Below, one piece after another: positions 18,064-30,265 of a DNA stretch of 64,000 bases; the stretch's first letter is position 1, and every line of letters starts with the position of its first letter. The DNA is from Mycolicibacterium confluentis (lineage in GTDB: Bacteria; Actinomycetota; Actinomycetes; Mycobacteriales; Mycobacteriaceae). The position numbers and the translations under genes were made by a program. The notes under the pieces are model-generated. The model had not been told where the DNA came from. It saw only the letters and a program-made list of their open reading frames with translations, and did not search any database. Location: positions 2,170,001 through 2,234,000 of the forward strand of contig NZ_AP022612.1 of the NCBI RefSeq assembly GCF_010729895.1. Reading direction: 5' to 3'.

Positions 18064-18238
18064 AATAGACTGCACCGCACGGTCGGCCGGGCTCAGCCCC
18101 GGCCGGCCGGCTCCCATCTGTGGGCGGATCATCCGCCGGGCGGCCGCCGCGCGTATGGCTTTTCATGTGAATTCCGGTGCGGCCATAAAAATGGCGCATT
18201 TGCGGAGTTAGTGTTTTTTCGAATTTGGAGGCGGGCTC

Positions 18239-18832
18239 ATGGCTGTGCATAAAACGCCTTCCAACGTGGGCGCGGTGTCATTGGCTCCAGTCGTGGTGAT
18301 GGGCCGTGCCGGGGATCTCTCGGCCGCCATCTCCTGCGCGCTGGCAGAGGCACGCATCGAGGCGGCGTTCGTGGGTGAGCCGCTGCCGTCGCCGGAGGCG
18401 GGGCAGCGCGGACCCGAACTCGATGGCGTCCCGTCAGAGGCCGACGCCGTCCTGGTGCTTGTGGACCGCGCCGCGGTTCAGGGCATCGTCGGCGAATCCG
18501 ACTCGTGGTGGAAGCGCAGGGTGAACCGCACTCGCGAAGGCGACATCTGCGCCGTCGTGACCGACGCGGTTCTCGGGATCGGGGGGCGTCGACTCCTTGT
18601 GCTGTGCGACGGTCGCGGAACCACACCTCACCAGCGCTCTCGGGTCATCCGCTGGGTTCGGCACTTGACCCTGCGTATCCATTACGAATGTTCGATCAAC
18701 GGTCTCGACGGCCTGGGCGTCGCCTATGAGGTCGTCGTGGACGACGCCGAGGCGAAGCGAATTGCGAGGTCGGTGGTGGAATGGCATGTCGGTGTGACGG
18801 GCGGCACACCGAACCCCCTCGCGCCCCTCTGA
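18239..18832 (+). CDS. Conserved hypothetical protein, 197 residues
   Basis: Well-placed ribosome site (GGAGG, 8 bases before ATG). Alternating strands and helices: SLAPVVVMGRAGDLSAAISCALAEARIEAAFVG, then AVLVLVDRAAVQGIVG, GRRLLVLCDGRG and VRWVRHLTLRIHYECSINGL. The pattern looks like a small Rossmann-like or nucleotide-binding alpha/beta fold, but I cannot name a family. The leader upstream is A+T-rich and contains a short inverted repeat (GCCAT-AAAA-ATGGC, 18182-18195). It is followed by icd2 after about 100 bases. Confidence 0.6.
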   Translation: MAVHKTPSNVGAVSLAPVVVMGRAGDLSAAISCALAEARIEAAFVGEPLPSPEAGQRGPELDGVPSEADAVLVLVDRAAVQGIVGESDSWWKRRVNRTREGDICAVVTDAVLGIGGRRLLVLCDGRGTTPHQRSRVIRWVRHLTLRIHYECSINGLDGLGVAYEVVVDDAEAKRIARSVVEWHVGVTGGTPNPLAPL

Positions 18833-18870
18833 GCACCCCGCGCGATACTGGTAGCCGTCACACTGGGGTA

Positions 18871-18888
18871 GCCGCCATCGCTGGCGGC
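18871..18888 (+). terminator. Hairpin between the 197-residue gene and icd2
   Basis: GCCGCCA-TCGC-TGGCGGC is a perfect 7-base stem with a 4-base loop. It lies 39 bases after the upstream stop codon and 43 bases before the icd2 start. It could end the upstream transcript or fold in the icd2 leader. No U-tract follows. Confidence 0.5.
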
Positions 18889-18931
18889 GGCCTTACGACC
18901 TGACCCAAAACTGAACGCCGGGAGAGAAGCA

Positions 18932-21169
18932 ATGAGCGCCGAGCAGCCGACCATCATCTACACGCTGACGGACGAGGCGCCGTTGCTTGCGACCTATGGC
19001 TTCCTCCCGGTCATCCGCACCTTCGCCGACGCGGCCGGCATCGACGTCAAGACCAGCGACATCTCCGTGGCCGCGCGCATCCTCTCCGAGTTCAGCGACT
19101 ACCTCTCCGACGAGCAGAAGGTGCCCGACAACCTCGCCGCGCTCGGTGAGCTGACGCAGGATCCGTCGGCCAACATCATCAAGCTGCCCAACATCAGCGC
19201 CTCCGTACCCCAGCTGCTCGCGGCCATCAAGGAGCTCAAGAGCAAGGGCTACGACCTGCCGGACTACCCGGGTGACCCGAAGTCCGACGAGGAGAAGGCG
19301 ATCAAGGCCCGCTACGGCAAGATCCTGGGCAGCGCCGTGAACCCGGTTCTGCGCGAAGGCAACTCGGACCGTCGCGCACCCAAGGCGGTCAAGGAGTACG
19401 CCCGCAAACACCCGCACAGCATGGGCGAGTGGTCGCAGGCCTCGCGCACCCACGTCGCGACGATGAAGCACGGCGACTTCTACCACGGTGAGAAGTCGAT
19501 GACCCTGGACAAGGCGCGCAATGTGCGCATGGAGCTGGTCACCGCGGCGGGCCCGACGATCGTGCTCAAGCCCGAAGTCAAGCTGGATGCCGGCGACGTC
19601 ATCGACAGCATGTACATGTCCAAGAAGGCACTCATCGAGTTCTACGAAGAGCAGATCGAGGACGCTTACAAGACCGGCGTCATGTTCTCGCTGCACGTCA
19701 AGGCGACCATGATGAAGGTCAGCCACCCCATCGTCTTCGGCCACGCGGTCAAGGTCTTCTACAAGGACGCATTCGCCAAGCATCAGAAGCTGTTCGACGA
19801 GCTGGGCGTCAACGTCAACAACGGCCTGTCTGACCTCTACTCCAAGATCGAGACGCTGCCGGCCTCGCAGCGTGAGGAGATCATCGAGGATCTGCACCGC
19901 TGCCACGAGCACCGGCCCGAACTGGCGATGGTGGACTCGGCCAAGGGCATCTCGAACTTCCATTCGCCGTCCGACGTCATCGTCGACGCCTCGATGCCGG
20001 CAATGATTCGACTCGGCGGAAAGATGTACGGCGCCGACGGTCGCACCAAGGACACCAAGGCCGTCAACCCGGAGTCGACGTTCTCCCGGATGTACCAAGA
20101 AGTCATCAACTTCTGCAAGACGAACGGCCAGTTCGACCCGACCACCATGGGCACCGTGCCGAACGTCGGCCTGATGGCACAGCAGGCTGAGGAGTACGGC
20201 AGCCACGACAAGACGTTCGAGATCCCCGAGCCCGGCTATGCCCGGATCGTCGACAACGACACAGGCGAGGTGCTGCTGAGCCAGGAGGTCGAAGAGGGCG
20301 ACATCTGGCGCATGCCGATCGTCAAGGACGCCCCGATCCGGGACTGGGTCAAGCTGGCTGTCACCCGTGCCCGGCTGTCGGGCATGCCGGTGGTGTTCTG
20401 GCTCGACGATGAGCGTCCACACGAGAACGAGTTGCGCAAGAAGGTCAAGACCTACCTGAAGGATCACGACACCGAGGGGCTGGAGATCACGATCCTGCCG
20501 CAGGTGTGGGCCATGCGGTACACGCTGGAGCGGGTGATCCGTGGGAAGGACACCATCGCCGCGACAGGCAACATCCTGCGCGATTACCTGACCGACCTGT
20601 TCCCGATCCTTGAGTTGGGCACCAGCGCCAAGATGCTTTCGATCGTGCCGCTGATGGCCGGTGGCGGGCTGTACGAGACCGGTGCCGGTGGTTCGGCGCC
20701 CAAGCACGTCAGCCAGCTGATCGAGGAGAACCACCTGCGCTGGGATTCGCTCGGCGAGTTCCTGGCCATCGGTGCCAGCCTCGAGGATCTGGGCAATAAG
20801 ACCGACAATGCGAAGGCGAAGGTGCTCGCCGACACGCTGGACGCCGCTGTCGGAAAGCTGTTGGACGAGAACAAGAGTCCGTCCCGCAAGACCGGTGAGC
20901 TGGACAACCGGGGCAGCCAGTTCTACCTGTCGCTGTACTGGGCGCAGGCGCTGGCCGCGCAGACTGAGGACAAGGAGCTGGCCGAGCACTTCGCGCCGTT
21001 GGCCAAGTCCCTCGCCGCGAACGAGGAGACCATCGTCGCCGAGCTCAACGAGGTGCAGGGCCGGGAGGCCGACATCGGTGGTTACTACTACCCGGATCCG
21101 GAGAAGACGGCTGCGGTGATGCGTCCCAGCAAGACGTTTAACACCGTGCTGGAGTCCGCCCGGACGTAG
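18932..21169 (+). CDS. icd2: Monomeric NADP-dependent isocitrate dehydrogenase
   Basis: 745 residues, full length for the monomeric IDH family (icd2/Rv0066c type). It converts isocitrate to 2-oxoglutarate and CO2 with NADP+ in the TCA cycle. Conserved blocks: [11 protein letters not shown] near the N-terminus, the substrate-binding region [23 protein letters not shown], then [23 protein letters not shown] and [22 protein letters not shown]. Ribosome site GGGAGAGAAG before ATG. The long-form isocitrate lyase at 27785-30073 competes for the same substrate in the glyoxylate shunt. The last 24 bases are duplicated in the downstream repeats. Confidence 0.96.
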   Translation: MSAEQPTIIYTLTDEAPLLATYGFLPVIRTFADAAGIDVKTSDISVAARILSEFSDYLSDEQKVPDNLAALGELTQDPSANIIKLPNISASVPQLLAAIKELKSKGYDLPDYPGDPKSDEEKAIKARYGKILGSAVNPVLREGNSDRRAPKAVKEYARKHPHSMGEWSQASRTHVATMKHGDFYHGEKSMTLDKARNVRMELVTAAGPTIVLKPEVKLDAGDVIDSMYMSKKALIEFYEEQIEDAYKTGVMFSLHVKATMMKVSHPIVFGHAVKVFYKDAFAKHQKLFDELGVNVNNGLSDLYSKIETLPASQREEIIEDLHRCHEHRPELAMVDSAKGISNFHSPSDVIVDASMPAMIRLGGKMYGADGRTKDTKAVNPESTFSRMYQEVINFCKTNGQFDPTTMGTVPNVGLMAQQAEEYGSHDKTFEIPEPGYARIVDNDTGEVLLSQEVEEGDIWRMPIVKDAPIRDWVKLAVTRARLSGMPVVFWLDDERPHENELRKKVKTYLKDHDTEGLEITILPQVWAMRYTLERVIRGKDTIAATGNILRDYLTDLFPILELGTSAKMLSIVPLMAGGGLYETGAGGSAPKHVSQLIEENHLRWDSLGEFLAIGASLEDLGNKTDNAKAKVLADTLDAAVGKLLDENKSPSRKTGELDNRGSQFYLSLYWAQALAAQTEDKELAEHFAPLAKSLAANEETIVAELNEVQGREADIGGYYYPDPEKTAAVMRPSKTFNTVLESART

Positions 21170-21279
21170 TCCGCGGACGGGTGGTGCGTGGGGTTGGGGT
21201 GCTGGAGTCCGCCCGGACGTAGTCCGCGGACGGGTGGTGCGTGGGGTTGGGGTGCTGGAGTCCGCGCGGACGTAGTCCC
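21146..21279 (+). repeat. 53-base tandem repeat containing the icd2 3' end
   Basis: Copies begin at 21146, 21199 and 21252 (each starts GTGCTGGAGTCC). The first copy includes the last codons and TAG stop of icd2; the second is a near-perfect copy; the third matches for about 32 bases and then diverges. Each unit carries the palindrome GTCCGCGGAC or a GTCCG/CGGAC pair, so hairpins are possible. Likely formed by slippage. It could serve as a terminator region for icd2. Confidence 0.85.
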
Positions 21280-21333
21280 TGACTTCAACTCCAGCCCAGA
21301 CGTGGTCCTTGACTTCAACTCCAGCACAGACGC
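21274..21333. repeat. Second tandem repeat (30-base period) after icd2
   Basis: Two copies of a 30-base unit with GACTTCAACTCCAGC at 21281 and 21311. Its GGAGTTG is inverted relative to the CTGGAGT of the upstream repeat, so the 53-base and 30-base arrays can pair (GCTGGAGT near 21254 with ACTCCAGC near 21288). The rest of the gap to the DUF5994 gene (21334-21560) shows no gene or motif that I can support. Confidence 0.75.
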
Positions 21334-21560
21334 GGTCCAGATGGGAGAGTAGGGTCAGTTCATCGGTGACCCATGCATGCGGAACTCTTTTCGCGTCGTC
21401 GCCGGTTTGAACTGATCTGACCGATTCGCGGTCAAGACGGGAGCGTCGTATGACGCTGAGTTCGTCCTGGGATCGTCAGCGGGTTCTGCTTTGATGCGCC
21501 GATCGTGGCCGTTCCGGGGGCACCTGCGGGCCGCCGCGTCGATGAGCGGTTGTCGATCAG

Positions 21561-22064
21561 ATGCCTGCTGAGAGACCGGTGTTGCGGATGACGTCCGCTG
21601 CGATGGGGCCGCCGTCGTTGCCGCTCGCGGTCTCGTCAGTCGCACAATCGCACCGCCTCGTGCTGTGCCCCCAGGAATCGCCCCGCGCAGGTGTGGACGG
21701 GGTGTGGTGGCCGAGGTCATCCGACCTGAAGGCCGAACTGCCGGATCTGGTGGCCGTGTTCAGTCGGTGGCTTGGCACTGTGCACCGCGTGGTCTATGAC
21801 CCCGCAGCATGGATGTCGGCACCCTCGCGGATCATCCGGCACAACTCGGCGGTGACGGTCGACCCCTACCAAATGGTTGACCGCGAACTCGTCTACCTCA
21901 TGGGAACGCATTCCAGAGACGCAGTCCTGTTTGCGGTCCCGTCGTCATGCACGCAGGTGACGGCCCGCAGGGTGCTGCGCCGAGCCGAGAGATCCGCAAC
22001 TCCTCTCGGCGCCCGCGAGTTGAGACAGATCTGCGCTGAGTCGGCGCAGGTCGACGGCCTCTGA
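21561..22064 (+). CDS. DUF5994-family protein
   Basis: 167 residues (about 157 if the ATG at 21591 is the start). The DUF5994 signature is present: DGVWWPRSSDLKAELPDLVAVFSRWLGTVHRVVYDPAAWMSAPSRI. Proteins of this family are common in actinobacteria, often several per genome, with no established function. The C-terminus (CTQVTARRVLRRAERSATPLGARELR) is helical. Its stop abuts the stop of the convergent exported protein. Confidence 0.7.
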   Translation: MPAERPVLRMTSAAMGPPSLPLAVSSVAQSHRLVLCPQESPRAGVDGVWWPRSSDLKAELPDLVAVFSRWLGTVHRVVYDPAAWMSAPSRIIRHNSAVTVDPYQMVDRELVYLMGTHSRDAVLFAVPSSCTQVTARRVLRRAERSATPLGARELRQICAESAQVDGL

Positions 22065-22562
22065 TCAGGCGGGCTTCGCGGTCAGCGGTATCGTGACGGT
22101 GCCCTCGCAGGCGCCGGTGGTGATTGTGGTTTCGAACGTCCCCTTGAGCGTGCCGTCCGGTTGCGGCGTGTAGGTGGTCACGGACTTGGCGGCGTCATAG
22201 GTGATGGTCCCGTCGGGCAGCAGGCAGTCCCAGTTCCAGTTGTTGGAACGCGACCACACAGACCCCGTCCAGTCGAAACGCATTGCGCGCGTGACGTTCT
22301 CCTTGGGCACCGGGCCGTCGGTCGCAGAGGCCACGCAGGTTCCGGACGAACAGTCCGTGCTGAACACATAGGACGCGGTGTAGGGCGTCTCGATCTGCGT
22401 GGCGGCGATGCTGGTGCCGGTCTTCTGATCGGTGTGAAAGGTGACCTTGTACCGACCGCCCCAGAATGCCTCGTCGGCGGCGTGGGCGACTGGCGCCGCG
22501 GCGAGGGTCGCACTGACGACGGCGGCGGTGACGATCAGGGTGTGACGGTGGTGCCTGCGCAT
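22065..22562 (-). CDS. Secreted hypothetical protein with one probable disulfide pair set
   Basis: 165 residues with a classical signal peptide (MRRHHRHTLIVTAAVVSATLAAAPVAHA, cleavage after AHA). The mature part is strand-rich: WGGRYKVTFHTDQ, YVFSTDCSSGTCVASATDG, WNWDCLLPDG and TTITTGACEGTVTIPL, with four cysteines. It resembles small exported mycobacterial domains also found outside the membrane on some Ser/Thr kinases, such as the extracellular region of the kinase at 47518-48987 (TDRYLW, CMDQ). Function unknown. The start at 22562 is preferred over GTG 22571 because it opens the signal peptide directly. Confidence 0.65.
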   Translation of the reverse strand: MRRHHRHTLIVTAAVVSATLAAAPVAHAADEAFWGGRYKVTFHTDQKTGTSIAATQIETPYTASYVFSTDCSSGTCVASATDGPVPKENVTRAMRFDWTGSVWSRSNNWNWDCLLPDGTITYDAAKSVTTYTPQPDGTLKGTFETTITTGACEGTVTIPLTAKPA

Positions 22563-22759
22563 GGTGTCCACTGTGGCAGACGTGACGCACGGTGACGCCG
22601 GGAACTGGGGAAAACCGGGAACGCCGCGAGCGCGCAGCCACGTACGGTCCTGCGGTGGAAATGCGTACCTGAGTGCGCGCTGGGCGAGGAAGGGGCGCTC
22701 GCCCGAGAAAAGTAGTCCTACTCACGTGCGCCAGGGCCTGTCTCGGGCAGGCTGGCGTC

Positions 22760-24097
22760 ATGTCGCTCACCAGGTCCTCGTCCGACCGCGCCGCCGCAGC
22801 GGACAAAGCCGTCACGACAGACAAAGCCGCCGCCCCGGTCGGCCGGGATCGCGCCGTCGACGTCGCTCGCCTGGCCGCACTGGTCGTCGTCATGTTCGGG
22901 CACTGCGCACTGTTGCTGGCCACCATCACGGACCAGGGTCTGTGGGTCGGCAACCTGCTCGGCGAGGTGCCCGCCCTCACGCCGATCACCTGGGTGGTGC
23001 AGGTGATGCCCCTGTTCTTCCTCGCAGGCGGTGCCGCCGGTGCCTACGGCTGGAAGCCCGGAACAGCTTGGGGAACATGGCTTTTCACCCGTGCGCAGCG
23101 GCTGTGCCGACCGGTGTTCTGGTACCTGGCGGGATGGACCGTCGGCCTGCTGGCGACGAAGGCCATCCTCGGGACGGAATCGGCCGACCGGCTCGGGCGC
23201 GAGTGTGTGGCCCTGCTGTGGTTCCTCGGGGTCTACCTCGTGGTGCTGGGTTTCGTGCCCGCCCTGACGCGACTTCGCAGCGGACGATCCGCGTCCCTCG
23301 TCGTGGCCGCGCTGCTGCTCGGTGCCACCGGGGTCGACGCGATCCGGTTCGCCGTCGGCACCCCGGAGTCCGGAACCGCGAACTTCCTCATCGTGTGGCT
23401 GATCCCCGTGGCCATCGGAGTGGCCTACGCCCGTCGCCTGGTGCGGCAACTGGTGGCGGTGCTGGGTGCCGTGCTCGCTCTGGCGGTGCAGGTCGTGCTG
23501 GCCGCGACGGGCACATACGAGGTGTCACTTGTGGTCACCGGGACCGAGCACATGTCGAACGTGTCGCCTCCGACGCTGCTGCTGGCACTGCAGTGCACCT
23601 GGATGTCGTGCGCGTTCGTCGCAGCGGCGGGTGCGGTCAACCGATGGGCCGCGTGGCCTCGCGTCTGGCGCGTCGTGGCGGTCGGCAACGGTGGCGCCAT
23701 GACGCTCTACCTCTGGCACATTCCGGCCATCGCGATCGCGGCGTTCTCCCTGCATGCCGCCGGTCTGGACGCCTATGACGTGCACGCTCCCGGATTCTGG
23801 GGCCTGCTGGCCCTGCGAGCGTTGGTGTTCGCTGTCGTCATGGCGGTGATCTTCCGTGTGCTCTCGCCGCTGGAACATCGCCCGCTGCCGTGGTGGGACG
23901 CACCGGCCTCGGCACGCGGTGTCAGCTCAACCGCGGCGGGGGTGGCGATCTGTGTCGCGGGCGTTGCGCTGGTGCTGATGGCCAAGAACGGCTTGGCCGG
24001 CGCGCAGGGGTGGGCCGCCATGGGCGCGTTCATCGCCGCGGCCGCCGTCGCGCGGATGTGCGTGGGCGTTCGACGCATGCCGCCCCGCCGGGTTTGA
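22760..24097 (+). CDS. Acyltransferase-3 family membrane protein
   Basis: 445 residues with about ten membrane segments, the acyltransferase-3 (OafA-like) pattern: GRDRAVDVARLAALVVVMFGHCALLLA, then VMPLFFLAGGAAGAYGWKPG, RAQRLCRPVFWYLAGWTVG and LYLWHIPAIAIAAFSLHAAG. Such proteins move acyl groups onto cell-envelope or exported molecules; the acceptor is not evident. The start at ATG 22760 is chosen because it precedes a short polar N-terminus (SRSSSDRAAAADKAVTTDKAA). The upstream gene is divergent (secreted protein, starting at 22562). Confidence 0.82.
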   Translation: MSLTRSSSDRAAAADKAVTTDKAAAPVGRDRAVDVARLAALVVVMFGHCALLLATITDQGLWVGNLLGEVPALTPITWVVQVMPLFFLAGGAAGAYGWKPGTAWGTWLFTRAQRLCRPVFWYLAGWTVGLLATKAILGTESADRLGRECVALLWFLGVYLVVLGFVPALTRLRSGRSASLVVAALLLGATGVDAIRFAVGTPESGTANFLIVWLIPVAIGVAYARRLVRQLVAVLGAVLALAVQVVLAATGTYEVSLVVTGTEHMSNVSPPTLLLALQCTWMSCAFVAAAGAVNRWAAWPRVWRVVAVGNGGAMTLYLWHIPAIAIAAFSLHAAGLDAYDVHAPGFWGLLALRALVFAVVMAVIFRVLSPLEHRPLPWWDAPASARGVSSTAAGVAICVAGVALVLMAKNGLAGAQGWAAMGAFIAAAAVARMCVGVRRMPPRRV

Positions 24098-24152
24098 CAG
24101 TCCCGATCACGGGTAGCCGCTATCGCATCAGCGCAAGCGAGGAGATGTGGCG

Positions 24153-25334
24153 ATGAAGGCCGTGACGTGGCAGGGCAAACGCGATGTACGAGTGGAAGAG
24201 GTGCCCGACCCGAGAATCGAGGAACCGACGGACGCGATCATCGAGGTGACGTCGACCAACATCTGCGGTTCGGATCTGCACCTCTATGAGGTCTTGGGCG
24301 CCTTCATGAACCCCGGCGACGTCCTCGGTCACGAACCCATGGGTGTGGTCCGAGAGGTGGGCGCCGGCGTGGACAACCTCAAAGTCGGTGACCGAGTGGT
24401 GATTCCGTTCCAGATATCGTGCGGGCACTGCTACATGTGCGGTCACCAGCTGTACACACAGTGTGAGACCACTCAGGTTCGAGATCAGGGCATGGGTGCC
24501 GCCCTGTTCGGCTATTCCGAACTGTACGGTTCCGTCCCCGGTGGTCAGGCCGAACTTCTCCGCGTGCCGCAGGCACAGTTCACCCACATCAAAGTTCCAG
24601 TGGGGCGGCCGGATTCGCGCTTCGTGTACCTGTCCGACGTGCTGCCCACCGCGTGGCAGGCGGTTGAGTACGCCAACATCCCGGACGGCGGGTCGGTCAC
24701 GGTGCTGGGGCTGGGGCCCATCGGCGACATGGCTGCCCGGATCGCGAGCCGTCGCGGCCACCGCGTGTTCGCTGTTGACCGCGTTCCCGAGCGGTTGACC
24801 CGGGCCGAACTGTTCGGGGCCTACACCATCGACCTGGAATGCCTGGACGGGTCGGTCGGAGACGTCATCCGGTCGGAGACTGATGGCCGAGGCACGGACG
24901 CCGTGATCGACGCCGTCGGCATGGAGGCCCACGGCTCTCGTGTCGCCCACGTCGCCCAGCAGGCGGCGGGACTGCTGCCCGACGCGATCGCCAAGCCGAT
25001 GATGCGCAAGGCGGGGATCGACCGCCTGGACGCGTTCTACACGGCCATCGACGTGGTGCGGCGGGGTGGCACCATCTCTGTGATCGGTGTGTACGGCGGC
25101 ATGGTCGATCCGGTGCCGATGCTCACGCTCTTCGACAAGCAGGTGACGCTCCGGATGGGTCAGGCCAACGTCAAGCGGTGGGTGGACGACATCATGCCGC
25201 TGCTGACCGACGACGACCCGTTGGGTGTCGACGGCTTCGCCACCCATGTCCTGCCACTGGAGGAGGCGCCCCACGCCTACGAGATCTTCCAGAAGAAGAC
25301 CGACGGGGCTGTCAAGGTGATCCTGAGGCCCTGA
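24153..25334 (+). CDS. Zinc-dependent alcohol/formaldehyde dehydrogenase-like (MDR family)
   Basis: 393 residues, medium-chain dehydrogenase. Catalytic-zinc residues lie in NICGSDLHLY and LGHEPMG; four structural-zinc cysteines in CGHCYMCGHQLYTQC; the nucleotide fold is GLGPIGDMAARIASRRGHRVFAVD. It resembles the glutathione-independent formaldehyde dehydrogenase-like branch. The start at ATG 24153 is chosen because GAGGAG lies 8 bases upstream; a GTG at 24147 is too close to it. The substrate is unknown. It stands alone between the acyltransferase and tex. Confidence 0.87.
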   Translation: MKAVTWQGKRDVRVEEVPDPRIEEPTDAIIEVTSTNICGSDLHLYEVLGAFMNPGDVLGHEPMGVVREVGAGVDNLKVGDRVVIPFQISCGHCYMCGHQLYTQCETTQVRDQGMGAALFGYSELYGSVPGGQAELLRVPQAQFTHIKVPVGRPDSRFVYLSDVLPTAWQAVEYANIPDGGSVTVLGLGPIGDMAARIASRRGHRVFAVDRVPERLTRAELFGAYTIDLECLDGSVGDVIRSETDGRGTDAVIDAVGMEAHGSRVAHVAQQAAGLLPDAIAKPMMRKAGIDRLDAFYTAIDVVRRGGTISVIGVYGGMVDPVPMLTLFDKQVTLRMGQANVKRWVDDIMPLLTDDDPLGVDGFATHVLPLEEAPHAYEIFQKKTDGAVKVILRP

Positions 25335-25403
25335 CGAGGCAGTCCACAGGCTGGCCGTGTCCCGCCCGGGATGTGTCAGGAGAGTTCGGTAGGGTCTCGC
25401 TCC

Positions 25404-27764
<2,361 letters not shown>

Positions 27765-27784
27765 GCGCAGGGCCGGGGGCCGGC

Positions 27785-30073
27785 TCAGTCCTCCTTGCGA
27801 ATCAGCCGGCCCAGCGCCTCGCGATCCGGTGCCAGGAGTTCGTCGATGCGTGGCTGGTTGACGTCGGCCACGATGATCTCGCCGACCTCCTGGTAGACGT
27901 TGCTGAAGATGCCGTGCGACTTCATCTTCTCGGTCTGATAGATGTTGTCCTCGGTGGGCGTCACGTAGTACACGATCTCGGGCTTGAACCGGTGGATCAG
28001 CCAGAGGTGGATCAGATCCATGAGGCGCTTCTGACGCATCTTCTCCGCGAACGTGTTCTGGTCGCGGACCGTCAGGATGTTGCGCCCATGCCGGTCCTTG
28101 ATCGGGTCGACGACGACGTTGGCCAGCGGATCCTCGCCCTTGCCGAGGATTTGGAGGTCCAGCACGTCGGATCCGGCGCGGCGTGGCCGCAGTTGGACCC
28201 GCAGCGTCTCGCCCAGCTTGTAGTGCTCGGCCCACATGGCCAGCCACTCCTCGAGCAGCTTCTTGGGCACCTCGGTCTGCACCAGGTGCTGATGCTGGGT
28301 GGAACCCTTGCCCATCGACTTGGTCGTTGCGGTCCGACCCGACGACGCGGCCAGCGCGGCGTCGCTGCGCGGGCCGCCGACCAGTGTCTGCGGTGTGCGG
28401 TAAGGCGATTCGACCAGTCGCATCTTGCGCTGCAGCCTGGCGAGCGCCAGCATGCCCTCCTGCCGCAGTGACGTCGCGAACTCCTCACAGGCGACGCCGT
28501 CGACCTGATGACCGCCGTAGGTGATGAAGTTGAAGACGAAGCCGAGCTTGCCGAGTTCCTCGGGGAAGGCCCGCATCTCCTCGTCCGTCATACCGGTGGT
28601 GTCCCAGTTGAACGACGGCGAGAGGTTGTAGGCCAGCATCTTGTCGGGGTGGACGGCGTGGATCGCATCGGCGAACTCTCGTGCGTCGGCCAGGTCGGCG
28701 GTCTTGGTCTCCATCCACAGGATGTCGGCAAAGGGCGCTGCCGCAAGGGATTTGGCAATCGCGTACGGGATTCCGCCGCGCACCTGATAGTAACCCTCGG
28801 GTGTCTTGACGCGTTCACAGTCCCACGCCACGTCGGCGCCCAGTTCACGGGCCTTCTCGCGGGCCGAGTACAGCGATGCCCGCTCCGCGAACTTCCGCCA
28901 TTCGGTCGCGCTCATGCCGGCCGATTCACCGTCGCGCTCACGGAATTCCAGCAGTTCGGCGACCGCTTCACCGTAGGTGTTGAGCCCGGCGTCCTCCTGC
29001 CACACGTCGACGAACTTGGATTCGGCCTGGTCGAACAGCCCGTCGACAGAGGTCTCGGTGCCGTCGAGCCACGCTCTGGCCGACTCCGCGACCAACGCGC
29101 CGATGCCCTGGCGGTCGAGCCAGGCGTCCGCGATGGCGTACTCACCCTCCGGCAGGGCATAGAGCATGTGGCCGTTGAGTTCGGTGACGCCCTCGTTGTA
29201 GAACCGGCGCATGAGCGCCAGGAAACAGGACTTGTAAGACGGCACCTTGAGGTTGGTGGCGCCCAGGAGGAACGGCTGATCGCGTTCGTCGGCCCGGCTG
29301 TCAATGAGATTCGCGGCCTCAGCGTCGGTGCGCGCGACGATGATGCCCGGCACACGCATGACGTCGAGTTGGAATCGTGCGGTGTTGAGTCGCTTGATCT
29401 GCTCGTCGGACGGCACCAGCACCTTGCCGCCCTGGTGGCCGCACTTCTTGGTTCCGGGGCGCTGGTCCTCGATGTGGTAACCAGGCACGCCAGCCTCGAC
29501 AAATCGGCGAATCAGGTTGCGCACATGGGGATCTCCGCCGTGTCCAGTGTCGGCGTCGGCGATGATGAAGGGCCGGTAGTCGTACTCCGGTGTTGCGGCG
29601 CGCTGCTGCTCAGTCATCTTCAGGCGCAGATACTGCTGATTGCGGTCGGCGGTCAGCAGGGCTCGAACCAGTCCGGCGGCCTCTTCCGGCACCTGGCTCA
29701 GTGGGTAGCTGGCGAGGTCGGGGCCGGGGTCCTCGCTGATCGACCCCTTGGCCGAGGTGGCCCACCCTCCGAGATAGATGCCCTCGATGCCCATGCGTTT
29801 CATGACCACTGCCTGGCCGGGGGAGTACGGGCCGAACGTCGTGATGCTCTTCTTCTTGGCGAACAGCTCGCGCAGATGCGGGTGGAACGCGGTCGCGGCC
29901 TCGCGCGCGATGGGGTAGTCGGACGGGATGGTGCCGCGCTGCTCGGCGACCTGCCGCGCCGAGTAGAGGCGGATGATGCCTTCGAACCGGGGGCTGTCGA
30001 AGTACGCCTGGGTGGCGGTGACGTCCTTCTCGAAGGGTGAGCTGATCTCAGGGTGGGTTTCGATGGTCGACAT
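27785..30073 (-). CDS. aceA2: Long-form isocitrate lyase (ICL2)
   Basis: 762 residues, the long ICL form (Rv1915/Rv1916 type), not the ~430-residue ICL1. It splits isocitrate to glyoxylate and succinate (and 2-methylisocitrate in propionate use). Catalytic KKCGH at 209-213 (Cys211), [31 protein letters not shown] and [10 protein letters not shown] are all intact. The C-terminal ~160 residues after [17 protein letters not shown] are the extra domain of ICL2, which in M. tuberculosis binds acetyl-CoA and activates the enzyme. The reading frame is intact, unlike the split gene of M. tuberculosis H37Rv. Confidence 0.94.
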   Translation of the reverse strand: MSTIETHPEISSPFEKDVTATQAYFDSPRFEGIIRLYSARQVAEQRGTIPSDYPIAREAATAFHPHLRELFAKKKSITTFGPYSPGQAVVMKRMGIEGIYLGGWATSAKGSISEDPGPDLASYPLSQVPEEAAGLVRALLTADRNQQYLRLKMTEQQRAATPEYDYRPFIIADADTGHGGDPHVRNLIRRFVEAGVPGYHIEDQRPGTKKCGHQGGKVLVPSDEQIKRLNTARFQLDVMRVPGIIVARTDAEAANLIDSRADERDQPFLLGATNLKVPSYKSCFLALMRRFYNEGVTELNGHMLYALPEGEYAIADAWLDRQGIGALVAESARAWLDGTETSVDGLFDQAESKFVDVWQEDAGLNTYGEAVAELLEFRERDGESAGMSATEWRKFAERASLYSAREKARELGADVAWDCERVKTPEGYYQVRGGIPYAIAKSLAAAPFADILWMETKTADLADAREFADAIHAVHPDKMLAYNLSPSFNWDTTGMTDEEMRAFPEELGKLGFVFNFITYGGHQVDGVACEEFATSLRQEGMLALARLQRKMRLVESPYRTPQTLVGGPRSDAALAASSGRTATTKSMGKGSTQHQHLVQTEVPKKLLEEWLAMWAEHYKLGETLRVQLRPRRAGSDVLDLQILGKGEDPLANVVVDPIKDRHGRNILTVRDQNTFAEKMRQKRLMDLIHLWLIHRFKPEIVYYVTPTEDNIYQTEKMKSHGIFSNVYQEVGEIIVADVNQPRIDELLAPDREALGRLIRKED

Positions 30074-30247
30074 GCGCAGTGCTCCTCTTCGAGCTCGGGT
30101 ATGAGTTGATTATCCAGAGCCGAGCAGGGTGGGCGGGGCGGTTCCGAGGCTGAGTTTCCTGTGGGTCGGGATACCCGCCCGTCCGTGCTCTGGAACCCCT
30201 TCTGTCTCTTTGGTTTCTGGGGTAACATCTGCGTTTTTGTCGGTGGA

Positions 30248-30263
30248 TCGAACTAGTGTTCGA
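30248..30263 (+). promoter_or_regulatory. LexA SOS box at the start of the DUF222 HNH gene
   Basis: TCGAACTAGTGTTCGA matches the mycobacterial SOS box TCGAAC-N4-GTTCGA at every fixed base. It ends 2 bases before the ATG, with a possible -10 (TAACAT, 30223-30228) just upstream. LexA binding here would block initiation. Confidence 0.85.
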
Positions 30264-30265
30264 GT

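Noticed and set aside
21146..21333. CRISPR array
   Set aside because: Units are contiguous with no unique spacers, have only two or three copies and include the icd2 stop; no cas genes nearby. They are tandem repeats.
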